Assembly: GCF_036127095.1 (NCBI RefSeq)
Contig: NZ_CP108006.1
Span: 3,100,001 to 3,164,000, forward strand
Reading direction: 5' to 3'
Length of the DNA: 64,000 nt
Origin: Streptomyces sp. NBC_00335
GTDB taxonomy: Bacteria; Actinomycetota; Actinomycetes; Streptomycetales; Streptomycetaceae
Part shown: positions 1-9,452 of the stretch, piece by piece
Numbering within the stretch: the first letter of the stretch is position 1
Layout: each line of letters begins with the position of its first letter
Notes under the pieces: generated by a model
The model's database searches: none
The model's input: only the letters and a program-made list of their open reading frames with translations
What the model was told of the DNA's origin: nothing
Program-made: the position numbers and the translations under genes

Positions 1-627
<627 letters not shown>

Positions 628-643
628 AAGTCAGGGGAGAGTC

Positions 644-1228
644 ATGTCCAGCAGCAGTCCGCAGCAGCGCCGCGGCGACACGCGGCAGCGCATCCAGGAC
701 ATCGCACTGGAACTCTTCGCCGAGCAGGGGTACGAGAAGACCTCGCTCCGCGAGATCGCGGAGCGGCTGGGGGTCACGAAGGCGGCGCTGTACTACCACT
801 TCAAGACCAAGGAAGACATCATCATCAGCCTGTTCGAAGACCTGACCCGGCCGATCGACGAGCTGATCCAGTGGGCGGAGGAGCAGCCGCGCACGCTGGA
901 GATGAAGCGGGAGGTCCTGCGCCGCTACAGCGAGGCGATGGCGGGCGGCGCCTCCCTGTACCGCTTCATGCAGGAGAACCAGGCTTCGCTGCGGGAGCTG
1001 AGCATCGGCGAGACGGTGAAGAAGCGCCTCTTCGCCCTGGTGGACCTGCTCCGGACCGGCCAGGAGGACGCCCCGCTGACCGACCAAGTGCGGTGCGTGA
1101 GCGCCCTGTTCACCCTGCACGCGGGGATGATGTTCCTCCAGCACGTGGAGGGGGACCCCGAGGAGACCCGTCAGGCCGCCCTGGAGGTCGCGACGGACCT
1201 GATCACCCAGGCCCACCAGCAGGCCTAG
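644..1228 (+). CDS. TetR/AcrR family transcriptional repressor
   Basis: A 194-residue one-component regulator. Residues about 12-58 are a standard TetR_N DNA-binding domain (RQRIQDIALELFAEQGYEKTS, then LREIAERLGVTKAALYYHFKTKED with the recognition helix and the YYHF hallmark). The rest is a helical ligand-binding and dimerisation domain without a recognisable ligand signature. The ATG is preceded by AGGGGAG at a good distance. It sits divergently to a DHA2 efflux pump and two palindromic operators lie between the two starts, one overlapping each presumed promoter, so it probably represses both itself and the pump. Confidence 0.95.
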   Translation: MSSSSPQQRRGDTRQRIQDIALELFAEQGYEKTSLREIAERLGVTKAALYYHFKTKEDIIISLFEDLTRPIDELIQWAEEQPRTLEMKREVLRRYSEAMAGGASLYRFMQENQASLRELSIGETVKKRLFALVDLLRTGQEDAPLTDQVRCVSALFTLHAGMMFLQHVEGDPEETRQAALEVATDLITQAHQQA

Positions 1229-1359
1229 CCCGCCCCTTTCGGATCGTGCCGGTCAGCCCCGCGGGCTCGCCCGGCGGATCACGGGCCGGACCGGGGCGAG
1301 GGCCGGCCAGCGCCCTCATCATGTTGACCGCCACCGGCAGACGGTGCTGGAGTCGGCAC

Positions 1360-2100
1360 GTGGACAGCATCCCCGCCAACCGGCGGCTCTGGAACCGGAT
1401 CAGCAGCGCCTACCAGCACGAGCACGACCCCCAAATCGGCGCCACGCCCCGGCTGTGGGGCATGTACTCGATCCCCGACGCGCGCCTGCACGCCCTGGGC
1501 GACGTCACGGGCAAGCGCGTCCTCGAACTCGGCTGCGGCGCCGGCCAGTGGTCCAGGGCTCTCGCCGCCGAGGGCGCCACCGTCGTCGGGCTCGACCTGT
1601 CCGAAGCCCAACTCGCCGCAGCGGCCGGTGCGATGGGAGCGGCCCGCTACCCACTGGTGCAAGGCGCCGCCGAACGGCTCCCCTTCGCCGCCGACAGCTT
1701 CGACCTGGTGTTCTGCGACTTCGGCGGGCTCAGCTGGGCACCCCCGCACCTGGCCGTCCCGCAGGCCGCACGCGTCCTGCGCCGCGGTGGGCGCCTGGTG
1801 TTCAACGTCGCCAGTCCGTGGTTCGAAGCCTGCTACGACGAAGCCGCCGGCCGCGTGACCACGACGCTGCAGAAGGACTACTTCGGGCTGAACGCCATCG
1901 CGGAAGAAGACGGCGCGGTCAGCTATCAGCTCACCTACGGCGACTGGGTCAGGGTCCTGCGCGGCGCGGGTCTCGTCATCGACGACCTCACCGAGCCGCG
2001 GCCCGCCCCCGGAACACCGAACGGCTACAACGAAACCGATCCGCCCGACTGGGGACACCGCTGGCCGGCGGAACTGCTCTGGGTAACCCACAAACCGTAA
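1360..2100 (+). CDS. Class I SAM-dependent methyltransferase
   Basis: A 246-residue soluble methyltransferase with the Rossmann-like fold. Motif I VLELGCGAG is at residues 54-62, followed by the acidic end of beta-2 (VVGLDLSEAQL), a motif around AERLPFAADSFDLVFCDFG and the post-motif LRRGGRLVFNVASPW, all as in the Methyltransf_11/25 families. The substrate is unknown. I chose the GTG at 1360 because a GGAG lies 7 nt upstream; an in-frame ATG at 1321 has no ribosome site, and the longer open frame upstream is only read-through of another gene's shadow. No operon partner is evident. Confidence 0.88.
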   Translation: MDSIPANRRLWNRISSAYQHEHDPQIGATPRLWGMYSIPDARLHALGDVTGKRVLELGCGAGQWSRALAAEGATVVGLDLSEAQLAAAAGAMGAARYPLVQGAAERLPFAADSFDLVFCDFGGLSWAPPHLAVPQAARVLRRGGRLVFNVASPWFEACYDEAAGRVTTTLQKDYFGLNAIAEEDGAVSYQLTYGDWVRVLRGAGLVIDDLTEPRPAPGTPNGYNETDPPDWGHRWPAELLWVTHKP

Positions 2101-2111
2101 GTTCCGTTCGA

Positions 2112-2147
2112 TCCCTCGATTCCCTCGATTCCCTCGATTCCCTCGAT
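2112..2147. repeat. Four tandem copies of a 9-bp unit (TCCCTCGAT)
   Basis: Four perfect head-to-tail copies of TCCCTCGAT follow the methyltransferase stop, with a partial fifth unit (TC) and a degenerate copy before them (TTCCGTTCGA). Such short tandem arrays are typical slippage products in non-coding DNA. Confidence 0.9.
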
Positions 2148-2268
2148 TCGCCGGCTTCACTCGATCGAACGAACAAAGCCCCGGATGATTACTCTCCGTA
2201 GTCGAAGCGGCTACTTTGGGCAATGTGCGCCGCGGATGGCCGCGGCGCCCGACCCAGGGGGCACCGCC

Positions 2269-3279
2269 ATGACACGACCCACTCTCACCCTCGCGCTCGC
2301 CACCGCCGCCACGGCGGCCGTCTTCGCCACCGCGCTCGTCCCGCAGGCGCGGACATCCGCCGCCACGCCCCTCTCCTACGTCGCCCTCGGGGACTCGTAC
2401 AGCGCCGCCTCCTTCGTGCGCCCCTGGAACACCGACGGATGCGGCCGCTCCGAGCAGGACTATCCGCACCAGGCGGCGCGGCGGCTGAAGTTGAAGCTCA
2501 CCGATGTCACCTGTTCCGCCGCGGAGGTCAGAGCGGGGCTGCTGGGTCCGCAGTCCGAGCTGAAGGGGCCACCATCCGTGCCCCCACCGGGCGGATGGAC
2601 CGCAAAGCCGGCGCAGATCAGGGCCGTCACGGCAGCCGCCGATCTCGTCACGGTCGGCGCCGGCGGCAACTCCGTGGGCTTCTCCGAGATCGTCGAGACC
2701 TGCGTGAAGCGGGGCCTGGCCTCTTTCGGTACGGGCACCCCGTGCACCGATCACTACGCGCGGGGCGGGGGCGCCGCGGGGCTCGACGCCCGGTTCACGG
2801 CGCTGGAGGCCGATTTCGCGGCCCTGCTGAAGGAGATCCGCACGCGCGCCCCGCGCGCCGGGGTGGCGGTCGTCGGATACCCGGCCGTCGTGGACCGGTC
2901 CGCGGGCTGCGGCTGGGGTTCCTGGCACCAGCTCGGAACCGTCGCCAAGGGCGATATGCCCTGGCTCGACAGCCTGGAGCGCCGGCTCAACACCCTCCTG
3001 CGGGAGCAGGCCCGGCGGAGCGGCGCGGCCTATGTGGACACGTACGCCTCCAGCACCGGGCACGGAGTGTGCGCGAGCGGCGAGCAGCGCTGGATGTACG
3101 GGATCAAGGACAGCTTGACCGGACCGGGCGAGCAGAGCGACCCGCCCTCCGAGCTCTGCCGCTCCATCCCGGCCCGGGGCGAGGCCTGCACCGTCCTCCA
3201 CCCGAACCTCCGCGGCGCCACCCACCAGGCGGACCGCGTCACCGAGGCCCTGACAGCGCTGGGGGCCGCCAGAAGCTGA
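2269..3279 (+). CDS. Secreted SGNH/GDSL-family esterase (SEST-like)
   Basis: A 336-residue exported hydrolase. Residues 1-31 form a signal peptide (MTRPT then a long Ala/Thr/Leu core, cleavage near TSA-AT). The mature part opens with block I, YVALGDSYSAAS, where Ser43 is the predicted nucleophile; block III is GAGGNSVGF (oxyanion Asn), and block V is the HPN at the C-terminus (TVLHPN), supplying the catalytic His. Several Cys pairs suggest the disulfides found in the Streptomyces scabies esterase/lipase group. AGGGGG precedes the ATG at 2269. It stands alone and is convergent with the next gene. It likely hydrolyses acyl esters or lipids outside the cell; the substrate is not predictable. Confidence 0.9.
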   Translation: MTRPTLTLALATAATAAVFATALVPQARTSAATPLSYVALGDSYSAASFVRPWNTDGCGRSEQDYPHQAARRLKLKLTDVTCSAAEVRAGLLGPQSELKGPPSVPPPGGWTAKPAQIRAVTAAADLVTVGAGGNSVGFSEIVETCVKRGLASFGTGTPCTDHYARGGGAAGLDARFTALEADFAALLKEIRTRAPRAGVAVVGYPAVVDRSAGCGWGSWHQLGTVAKGDMPWLDSLERRLNTLLREQARRSGAAYVDTYASSTGHGVCASGEQRWMYGIKDSLTGPGEQSDPPSELCRSIPARGEACTVLHPNLRGATHQADRVTEALTALGAARS

Positions 3280-3287
3280 CGTCCGGG

Positions 3288-3749
3288 TCAGTTGTAGTAG
3301 GTGTCGAACGAGGCGATCCAGAGCGCCGACAACGGCAGGACGGACAGCTGGACGGCCGCCACGGTCCAGCAGCGACCGAGGACCGCGGCGGAGGCGCTCC
3401 ACAGCGCCGTCGTGCGCAGCAGGTCCACTGCCCCTGCCTGGTAGTCCTGCCCGCCGGGATCCATCATGCCGGGGTACCCCAGCCAGTCCTCGGTGAAGAT
3501 GCCTTCGGTGCCGATCACGACGACCGCCGACACCAGCCACAGGTCGGCCAGGAGGACCGCCACGGCGAGCGTCCTGTCGAAGCGGAGGTACGCGGGGGCC
3601 GGGAGCAGCAGCCGGACGAACGGCTGCCCCTCCCCCCGTACCCACTGCTTGCCCCGGCTTCGCCACAGCGCCGAGGCGGCGTATCCGAGCCCGGCCAGGG
3701 CCATGGCCCAGCCGACCACGAAGAACAGTCCGAAGATCAAGACACCCAT
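3288..3749 (-). CDS. Membrane protein of unknown function
   Basis: A 153-residue protein with about four hydrophobic segments: one at residues 3-27 (LIFGLFFVVGWAMALAGLGY), one around 60-82 (TLAVAVLLADLWLVSAVVVI), and two toward the C-terminus. The loop after the first helix is basic. I do not recognise a family with certainty; similar small proteins are widespread in Streptomyces. It is convergent with the esterase gene, only 8 bp apart. Confidence 0.7.
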   Translation of the reverse strand: MGVLIFGLFFVVGWAMALAGLGYAASALWRSRGKQWVRGEGQPFVRLLLPAPAYLRFDRTLAVAVLLADLWLVSAVVVIGTEGIFTEDWLGYPGMMDPGGQDYQAGAVDLLRTTALWSASAAVLGRCWTVAAVQLSVLPLSALWIASFDTYYN

Positions 3750-3890
3750 GCCCCACCAGATGCCCCCGCCCCCGGAGCGGTTCCCTCCGGCCGCGGCGGG
3801 GGCCCTGGGTGGACATACGGCAGCAGGGCCCGGCCGCGTGGTGCGGTCCGGACCCTGCCTCGTACGGGGTCGCCCCGTGACGGTGGTGCG

Positions 3891-4106
3891 TCAGCTCTGC
3901 GCGGGGGCTTCGTCCGCCTGGTCGGCGCCCTCGGCCGCGGCCGCCTTCTCGCGCATCTTGCGCAGCAGCTCCGCCCTCTGGTCGGCCGCGCCCTGGCGGT
4001 CGAGGTTGCGGTGCGGGCCGTTGTTCGCCCGCTCGGCGCGGGACTGCCGCTTGCGCTGGCCGCCGCCCTGGCCCACGGGGTTGTTGATGTTCTTGCTAAC
4101 GGTCAC
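3891..4106 (-). CDS. DUF6243 family small basic protein
   Basis: A 71-residue protein with the signature NNPVGQGGGQRKRQSRAERA near the N-terminus and NNGPHRNLDRQGAADQ in the middle, which I recognise as the conserved Streptomyces DUF6243 family. The C-terminus is a charged helix (AELLRKMREKAAAAE). It starts with GTG at 4106 preceded by GGGAG. No function is known; the strongly basic glycine-rich N-terminus could bind nucleic acid, but that is only a guess. Confidence 0.85.
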   Translation of the reverse strand: MTVSKNINNPVGQGGGQRKRQSRAERANNGPHRNLDRQGAADQRAELLRKMREKAAAAEGADQADEAPAQS

Positions 4107-4295
4107 GGGTTCTCCCGGTGATGAGTACGGAGTGATCTACGGATGCGTCGGTGGGGAACGGTCGGCGGCGTCGTCGTCGAAGGACGTCAGCCGGGGCCCA
4201 TCACGCGCTCACTCGTAAATCGGCCTCTGGAAGAACATGACAAAGACGTTACCCGCTTCCGTCGACCCCTGACACCAACCGTTGCGGGGCGGCCC

Positions 4296-4700
4296 TCAGC
4301 GGGCTTGCCGGGACTCGCGCCAGTGGGTGAGTTCGGCTTCTACGTCGAATTCCCTGAGGTGCAGCGGGGGGCCGGGCGGGGGCCTGCGCAGGGCCGTGCG
4401 GATCTTGTCGTTGATCTCCGTGAGGAGGTCGCGGACCTGGCGTTCGGTGCGGGCGGCCTTGATCGCCTCGCGGGCGTCTTCCGCCTCCTTGCGCAGTGCG
4501 AGCGCCGGCGGGAGGACCGCGAAGCCCTCGCGGTGCAGTTTGCCCTTGATCCACCACAGCTCGTCGTACGGGGCGTCGAGCGAGGCCAGCGGCTTGCCGA
4601 AGCCGGGCAGGTTCTCGATCTCGCCGCTCGCCTCGGCCTGTCTGATCTGGCGGTCCACGAAGGATTCGAAGCTGACACCAGGCGGTTTGCGCTCGGTCAC
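4296..4700 (-). CDS. DUF1992 (DnaJC28-type conserved domain) protein
   Basis: A 134-residue protein matching the DUF1992 domain also found in DNAJC28: the core is FESFVDRQIRQAEASGEIENLPGFGKPL (split here by family convention into the helix and the LPGxGKPL signature), followed by YDELWWIKGKLHREG. No J domain is present. GTG at 4700 is favoured because GGGAGGC lies immediately upstream with a short 4-nt spacer; an in-frame TTG 12 bp earlier would place that Shine-Dalgarno inside the coding region. Function is unknown in bacteria. Confidence 0.85.
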   Translation of the reverse strand: MTERKPPGVSFESFVDRQIRQAEASGEIENLPGFGKPLASLDAPYDELWWIKGKLHREGFAVLPPALALRKEAEDAREAIKAARTERQVRDLLTEINDKIRTALRRPPPGPPLHLREFDVEAELTHWRESRQAR

Positions 4701-4781
4701 ATTGCCTCCCAAGGGTCCCTGTCAGCATAACTCCGAGGGATGGGGAGGGGGTTGCGGAGCGTGACCGCCCCGCCTTCGGGC

Positions 4782-5213
4782 TCAGAGGCGGCGGTCCGAC
4801 TCCTCGATCGGAATGTCGTTGATGCTGGCCTCGCGGCGGCGCATCAGGCCCGCGGCGTCGAACTCCCACTGCTCGTTGCCGTGGCTGCGCCACCACTGGC
4901 CGCTCGTGTCGTGCCACTCGTATGTGAAGCGCACCGAGATGCGGTTGTCGGTGTACGCCCACAGCTCCTTGCGCAGCCGGTACTCCAGCTCGCGCTCCCA
5001 CTTGTCGGCCAGGAAGGCGCGGATCTCGGCGCGGCCAGTCAGGAAGCGGTCGCGGTTCCGCCAGGCGGAGTCCTCGGTGTAGGCGAGGGAGACGCGTTCG
5101 GGGTCGCGGCTGTTCCAGGCGTCCTCGGCGGCCTGCACCTTGGCGCGGGCGGACTCCTCGGTGAAGGGCGGCAGCGGCGGCCGTACGGGGGAAGGGGTAG
5201 CGGGAGGGGTCAC
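4782..5213 (-). CDS. NTF2-fold protein, DUF1348/YesE-like
   Basis: A 143-residue protein of the SnoaL/NTF2 superfamily, close to the DUF1348 group: [25 protein letters not shown] followed by [37 protein letters not shown] and a conserved [23 protein letters not shown] segment. Members are small dimeric alpha+beta barrels; no reaction is assigned. GTG at 5213 has upstream GGTGTCCCACC but only a weak Shine-Dalgarno. It is divergent from a TetR gene across two palindromes, so it is probably the regulated target. Confidence 0.88.
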   Translation of the reverse strand: MTPPATPSPVRPPLPPFTEESARAKVQAAEDAWNSRDPERVSLAYTEDSAWRNRDRFLTGRAEIRAFLADKWERELEYRLRKELWAYTDNRISVRFTYEWHDTSGQWWRSHGNEQWEFDAAGLMRRREASINDIPIEESDRRL

Positions 5214-5248
5214 GGTGGGACACCTTTCGGCATCGGCGGGGCCGGGGG

Positions 5249-5298
5249 GAGAACGGTCGTTCTCCTCGTGCGTACGAGCCTAGAGAACGGTCGTTCTC
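5249..5298. promoter_or_regulatory. Two identical 16-bp palindromic operators
   Basis: The motif GAGAACGGTCGTTCTC occurs twice, at 5249-5264 and 5283-5298, start-to-start 34 bp. Each copy has seven-base perfect arms around a GT centre, typical of TetR-family half-sites containing GAACG/CGTTC. They lie between the NTF2-fold gene and the TetR gene, so both divergent promoters could be occupied. Confidence 0.85.
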
Positions 5299-5317
5299 CG
5301 CGCAAGCGATTCTGGTT

Positions 5318-5330
5318 TACGCTGCTTTCA
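5318..5330 (+). promoter_or_regulatory. -10 box TACGCT placing the transcript start at the TetR ATG (leaderless)
   Basis: TACGCT at 5318-5323 ends 6 nt before the ATG at 5330, and there is no Shine-Dalgarno (the intervening bases are GCTTTC). The second palindrome ends 19 bp upstream of this box, covering the -35 position. Confidence 0.6.
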
Positions 5331-5953
5331 TGCCCGCAGCCCCGATGAACGACGAAGACGCCCGCACCCGCCTGCTGGACGCCGCGGAGGCGCTGTTCTA
5401 CGCCGAGGGCGTCCAGGCCGTGGGCATGGACCGGATCCGCGCCGAGTCGGGCATCCCGCTCAAGCGGCTCTACCGCCTCTACCCGGCCAAGGAATCCCTG
5501 GTCACCGCCTATCTGGAGCGCCGCGACCAGCGCTGGATGGCGAGCTTGCGCGCAGCGGTCGCGGGGCAGGCCGATCCGGTCGGGGCGGTCTTCGAGTGGC
5601 TCGCGCGGTGGTTCTCGGAGCCGGGCTTCCGCGGGTGCGCGTTCCTGAACGCGTACGGGGAGCTGGGCTCGGGGCCTGCCGGAGTGCTGGACGTCGTACG
5701 CCGCCACAAGGCGGAGCTACGGGCGTTGCTGGCCGGCGTCGCGGGGCCGGGCCGGGAGGGGCTGGCGGAGCAGTTGCTGCTGCTGGTCGAGGGGGCGACG
5801 GTGGTCGCGGCCCTGGAACCGGGCCCGGGGGCGGCGGCGCGGGCGCGCGAGGCGGCGTACGTCCTGGTCCGGGACAGCGGATGCGCAGGGGCAGGCACCG
5901 GGGCAGGGGCAGGCGTAGGCCCAGGCGGGGGGATTCACGCGGCTGCCGAGTGA
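5330..5953 (+). CDS. TetR/AcrR family transcriptional regulator
   Basis: A 207-residue regulator. The N-terminal helix-turn-helix spans about residues 10-55 ([23 protein letters not shown], then [25 protein letters not shown], with LYRLYP in place of the usual YYHF). The C-terminal part is helical, with a Cys in [11 protein letters not shown] that is common in this subgroup. The last 25 residues are a Gly/Ala-rich repeat tail ([15 protein letters not shown]). The start lacks a ribosome site and appears leaderless. It is divergent from the NTF2-fold gene with two identical palindromes in between, so autorepression and control of that gene are likely. Confidence 0.93.
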   Translation: MPAAPMNDEDARTRLLDAAEALFYAEGVQAVGMDRIRAESGIPLKRLYRLYPAKESLVTAYLERRDQRWMASLRAAVAGQADPVGAVFEWLARWFSEPGFRGCAFLNAYGELGSGPAGVLDVVRRHKAELRALLAGVAGPGREGLAEQLLLLVEGATVVAALEPGPGAAARAREAAYVLVRDSGCAGAGTGAGAGVGPGGGIHAAAE

Positions 5954-6084
5954 TCGGTTACGCGTCGTACACAACCGGGTCGCATTGTCAGCTTTTAACT
6001 GGTGTTGGGACTTTTGTCCACCGGAAGACCGCATTCGGCGGTCGCCCTCCGGTTCCGTCGCTTTTCCTCGCGGAGGAAACACCC

Positions 6085-7656
6085 TTGTCTGCTTCCCGCT
6101 GCACGTCGGCCGCCCTGGTCGTCGCGGCCGTCACCGCGACCTGCCTGCTGCCGGCCGGGCCGGCTTTCGCCGCCGGCTCGCCGCACATCCGGTTCTCCCA
6201 GCCGTACGTCCCCTCGATCGCCGCCGGAAAGACCGGCCGCGTGGTGATCGTGGCGGAGACCGGCGGCGATCCGGCGCTCAGCAGCAGCTTCCGGATCACC
6301 GCGCCGGAGCGGACGACCTTCCCCGAGGCCCGTTTCTACTGGAACGGCGACCGCGCGGGCGCGCCCTGCACCCTCTCCGGCAACGCCCGCCAGCTGACCT
6401 GTGACGCCGGGACGCGTGCGGGCTTCGCCTTCCCGGCGGACAGCGGCACCCGGCTGGGCGTACTCGTACGGGTGGACGCGGACGCTCCCGAGGGCACGAC
6501 GCTCGACGGCGGCGAGTGGGCGGCGGCGGGCGCCTCGCCCGGTCTGTACGCGGTGTCCACCCCGGTGACGGGGCCGAAGGGCGACGACGGGCAGGACGGG
6601 CACGACGGGCAGGACGGGCACGACGGGAAGCCGGGCCACGAGGGGAAGCCCGGTCAGCACGGGAAGCCGGGCCGCCCCGGCCCCAAGGGCGACAAGGGCG
6701 ACCAGGGCGAGCGGGGCGAGAAGGGCGAGCGCGGGGACCGCGGCGACCGCGGTGAGAAGGGCGACCGCGGCGAGAAGGGCGACCACGGGCCGAAGGGTCC
6801 GCAGGGCCCCAAGGGGCACAAGGGACCGAAGGGCGACGCCGGACCGCAGGGCCCGAAGGGCGACCAGGGACCGGCCGGAGGCCCCCAGGGTCCGAAGGGC
6901 GACACCGGCGCACCCGGCCCGAAGGGCGACACGGGTCCGGCGGGCGGTCCGAAGGGCGACACCGGCCCCGCGGGCCCGCAGGGCGAACAGGGCAACGAGG
7001 GCCCGACGGGACCGGCCGGCGTACCCGGACCGGGCGGAGCCCCGGGCCCCAAGGGCGACACCGGCCCGGCCGGCGGACCCAAGGGCGACCAGGGCGACAA
7101 GGGTGACAAGGGTGACCGCGGCGACCGCGGGAACACCGGCCCGGCCGGACCCACGGGAGCGCGCGGCCCGGGCGGAGCCAAGGGCGAGCAGGGCCCGAAG
7201 GGCGACCGCGGCCCCGGCGGACCGAAGGGCGAGAAGGGCGAGAAGGGCAACCGCGGTCCGGGCGGACCGAAGGGCGACCAGGGTCCGAGGGGTCCGCAGG
7301 GCCCGAAGGGCGACAAGGGCGACCAGGGCAAGCCCGGAAACTGCAAGTGCGGCAAGGACCACGGCGGTAAGGACCACGGCGGTAAGGACAACGGGGGCAA
7401 GGACCACGGCGGCAAGGGCGACAAGCCCGCCAAGCCCGCGGCCCGCATCGTCAGCGACAAGCTGCACGTCCGCACCGGCCCCGGCACCCACTACAAGAAG
7501 ACCGGCGTGATCAAGTACGGCGCCGAGGTCCAGGTGCAGTGCAAGACCAACGGCACCTCGGTCGACGGCAACACCATCTGGTACAAGCTCACCGACGGCC
7601 GCGGCTGGATCTCCGCCCGCTACGCCGCGAACCTGAACCGCATCCCCACCTGCTGA
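6085..7656 (+). CDS. Secreted collagen-like protein with C-terminal SH3 domain
   Basis: A 523-residue exported protein. Residues 1-28 are a signal peptide ending AFA-AG. Residues about 30-160 form a beta-rich globular region with two Cys. From residue 163 to about 418 there is a collagen-type Gly-X-Y region of some 85 triplets, rich in GPKGD, GDRGD and GEKGE units, with a few single-Gly phase breaks ([14 protein letters not shown]). A charged linker follows with repeated GGKDH units, then a bacterial SH3 domain (about 452-523; [20 protein letters not shown] ... [11 protein letters not shown]) with two Cys. The start is TTG at 6085: GGAGG lies 8 nt upstream and the signal peptide follows directly. 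A triple-helical stalk displaying or anchoring via SH3 to the cell wall is a reasonable inference. Confidence 0.9.
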   Translation: MSASRCTSAALVVAAVTATCLLPAGPAFAAGSPHIRFSQPYVPSIAAGKTGRVVIVAETGGDPALSSSFRITAPERTTFPEARFYWNGDRAGAPCTLSGNARQLTCDAGTRAGFAFPADSGTRLGVLVRVDADAPEGTTLDGGEWAAAGASPGLYAVSTPVTGPKGDDGQDGHDGQDGHDGKPGHEGKPGQHGKPGRPGPKGDKGDQGERGEKGERGDRGDRGEKGDRGEKGDHGPKGPQGPKGHKGPKGDAGPQGPKGDQGPAGGPQGPKGDTGAPGPKGDTGPAGGPKGDTGPAGPQGEQGNEGPTGPAGVPGPGGAPGPKGDTGPAGGPKGDQGDKGDKGDRGDRGNTGPAGPTGARGPGGAKGEQGPKGDRGPGGPKGEKGEKGNRGPGGPKGDQGPRGPQGPKGDKGDQGKPGNCKCGKDHGGKDHGGKDNGGKDHGGKGDKPAKPAARIVSDKLHVRTGPGTHYKKTGVIKYGAEVQVQCKTNGTSVDGNTIWYKLTDGRGWISARYAANLNRIPTC

Positions 7657-7682
7657 CCCAGCCCCACCCAGCCCCACCCACT

Positions 7683-7726
7683 CTTCGGTGCGCATCGAGG
7701 CCCCCGGGCCCCGGTGCGCACCGAAG
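7683..7726 (+). terminator. Stem-loop terminator after collagen-like gene
   Basis: Perfect 11-bp stem CTTCGGTGCGC (7683-7693) with GCGCACCGAAG (7716-7726), GC-rich loop, followed by GTGTTTTCC. Lies 27 bp past the stop codon. Confidence 0.75.
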
Positions 7727-7911
7727 GTGTTTTCCGCCCCGTGGAAGGCATCTCCCCAGACAACGAAATCCGCAGCACCCACCCACCTGGAGCGCTAATC
7801 CCCGCCTTCAATAGGTAGTTGAACCAAAGAAACCGAAGAGTAGCCCTTGTGCCCCCACCGACCCCGCGGGCAAGATCTAGCCCTTGTACGCGGCTCAGAA
7901 GGGCACAACCA

Positions 7912-9408
7912 GTGGTGAGCAAAAGGGCCGGCAACGACGGGGGCGGCCTGCGAGCCGGCGCCCTGGGGACGTTCGACTCCATCGTCATGGCGGTCGCGGG
8001 CTGCGGGCCGGCGTACACCGTCGCCGCGACGATCCCCACGCTCATCGCCACCGTCGGGGTCGCGAGCCCCGCCGTGCTCCTGTACTGCGCGATACCGATG
8101 ATCGGCATCGCGCTGGCCTTCCGTCATCTGGGGCGTCTCGACGTCAACGCCGGGGCGAGCTACGCCTGGGTGGCGCGCACGCTGCACCCCTTCCTCGGCT
8201 TCCTCAGCGGCTGGGCCCTGGTCGTCGCCGCGACGGCCTTCCTCGTGTCGGCCACCCTCCCGGCCGGCAGTGCCACGCTCGCCCTCGTCAGCCCCGAGCT
8301 GGCCGCGAACACCGGTCTGGCCACGGCCGTCGGCGCCGGCTGGTTCCTGCTCATGGCGGGCGTGGTGGCGCTGGGGGCGCGGATCAGCCCGTACACCCGC
8401 CGGATCCTGACCGTCGTCCAGCTCGTGCTGCTCCTGGCCATCGCCGTCGCCGCCCTGGCCAAGGACGGGAACGCGGCGGAGTTCTCGCTCTCCTGGTTCG
8501 GCTTCGGCCACTTCGACGCCTCGCACAGCTTCGTCGCCGGTGCGCTGATCGCGGGCGTCAGCTACTGGGGCTGGGACGTCTCCAGCAACCTCAACGAGGA
8601 GACCCGCACCAGCCGCCGTTCCTTCGGCCTCGGCGGACTGATCGGAGTCGCGCTCTCGTTCGCGGTCTTCGTCGTCTTCACCCTCGCCACCAACATCCTC
8701 ATCGGCGCGGACGCGGTGCGCAGCAACCCCGACGGCTTCCTCTCCGTGCTCGGCGACGCCGTCTGGCCGGGCTGGGGCGGCCGGCTGCTCGTCCTCGCCG
8801 TCGTGCTGTCCACGGTCGCCACCCTGGAGACGAGCCTCCTCCAGGCGACCCGCACGCTCTTCGCCATGGGCCGCGACCGCACCGTGCCCGCCGCGTTCGG
8901 CCGCATCCACCGCGACTGGCAGACGCCCTCCGTGGCCACGGCCACCGTGGCGGCCGTGGCGCTCCTGCTCGTCGCCGTCTCCACCACGGCCGGCTCGGGC
9001 ACGCAGTTCGTACGGGACGCCGTCAGCGGCATCGGCCTGCACATCGCCTTCTACTACTCCCTCGCCGGCCTGGCGGCCGTGGTCGCCTACCGCAAGGTGC
9101 TGTTCAGGTCGGTCGGCACCTTCGTCTTCGTCGGGCTGTGGCCGCTCGGCGGGGCCCTGTTCATGATCTGGATCTTCGCCGTGTCGGTTCCGGAACTGAC
9201 GGGCAGCGCCCTCGCCATCGGACTCGGGGCGCTCGCGCTGGGGTTGATCCCGATGACCTTCTCCCGGCTGCGGGGGGCCTCCTACTTCAGGCCCAGGCCG
9301 CTGGATCCCGAACAGGACGCCTTCTACGGGGAACAGGGCTCGGGGCCGGTCCACGGACCGGGCCTCGCGGCGGACGAACGGCGGGACGACGTACTCACCG
9401 ACTTCTGA
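7912..9408 (+). CDS. APC-superfamily amino acid permease
   Basis: A 498-residue integral membrane transporter with about 12 hydrophobic helices. The N-terminal FDSIVMAVAGCGPAYTVAATIP and NAGASYAWVARTLHPFLGFLSGW stretches are typical of the APC family helices 1-3, and NEETRTSRRSFGLGGLIG plus ATRTLFAMGRDRTVPAAFGRIH are characteristic cytoplasmic loops. The substrate cannot be named; the family moves amino acids, amines or related cations. Two consecutive GTG codons (7912, 7915) could start it; AGAAGGG 8 nt upstream supports 7912. The next gene starts 45 bp downstream on the same strand and may be co-transcribed. Confidence 0.88.
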   Translation: MVSKRAGNDGGGLRAGALGTFDSIVMAVAGCGPAYTVAATIPTLIATVGVASPAVLLYCAIPMIGIALAFRHLGRLDVNAGASYAWVARTLHPFLGFLSGWALVVAATAFLVSATLPAGSATLALVSPELAANTGLATAVGAGWFLLMAGVVALGARISPYTRRILTVVQLVLLLAIAVAALAKDGNAAEFSLSWFGFGHFDASHSFVAGALIAGVSYWGWDVSSNLNEETRTSRRSFGLGGLIGVALSFAVFVVFTLATNILIGADAVRSNPDGFLSVLGDAVWPGWGGRLLVLAVVLSTVATLETSLLQATRTLFAMGRDRTVPAAFGRIHRDWQTPSVATATVAAVALLLVAVSTTAGSGTQFVRDAVSGIGLHIAFYYSLAGLAAVVAYRKVLFRSVGTFVFVGLWPLGGALFMIWIFAVSVPELTGSALAIGLGALALGLIPMTFSRLRGASYFRPRPLDPEQDAFYGEQGSGPVHGPGLAADERRDDVLTDF

Positions 9409-9452
9409 CGACACGCAGCACACCGACGCCCCCACCGATCCGAGGACAGTCC

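Noticed and set aside
871..1359. N-terminal extension of the methyltransferase into the TetR gene
   Set aside because: The extra residues are Gly/Pro/Arg-rich shadow of another gene; the Rossmann motif and ribosome site fit the GTG at 1360.
1279..3816. A long open reading frame on the minus strand across the methyltransferase and esterase genes
   Set aside because: It runs antisense to two real genes, has no family similarity and is Arg/Gly/Pro-rich, as expected from high-GC third positions in the opposite strand.
5995..7782. A long minus-strand frame through the collagen-like gene
   Set aside because: It is a low-complexity shadow (Leu/Ala/Val repeats) produced by the repeated Gly-X-Y codons; the plus-strand product has a signal peptide and SH3 domain.
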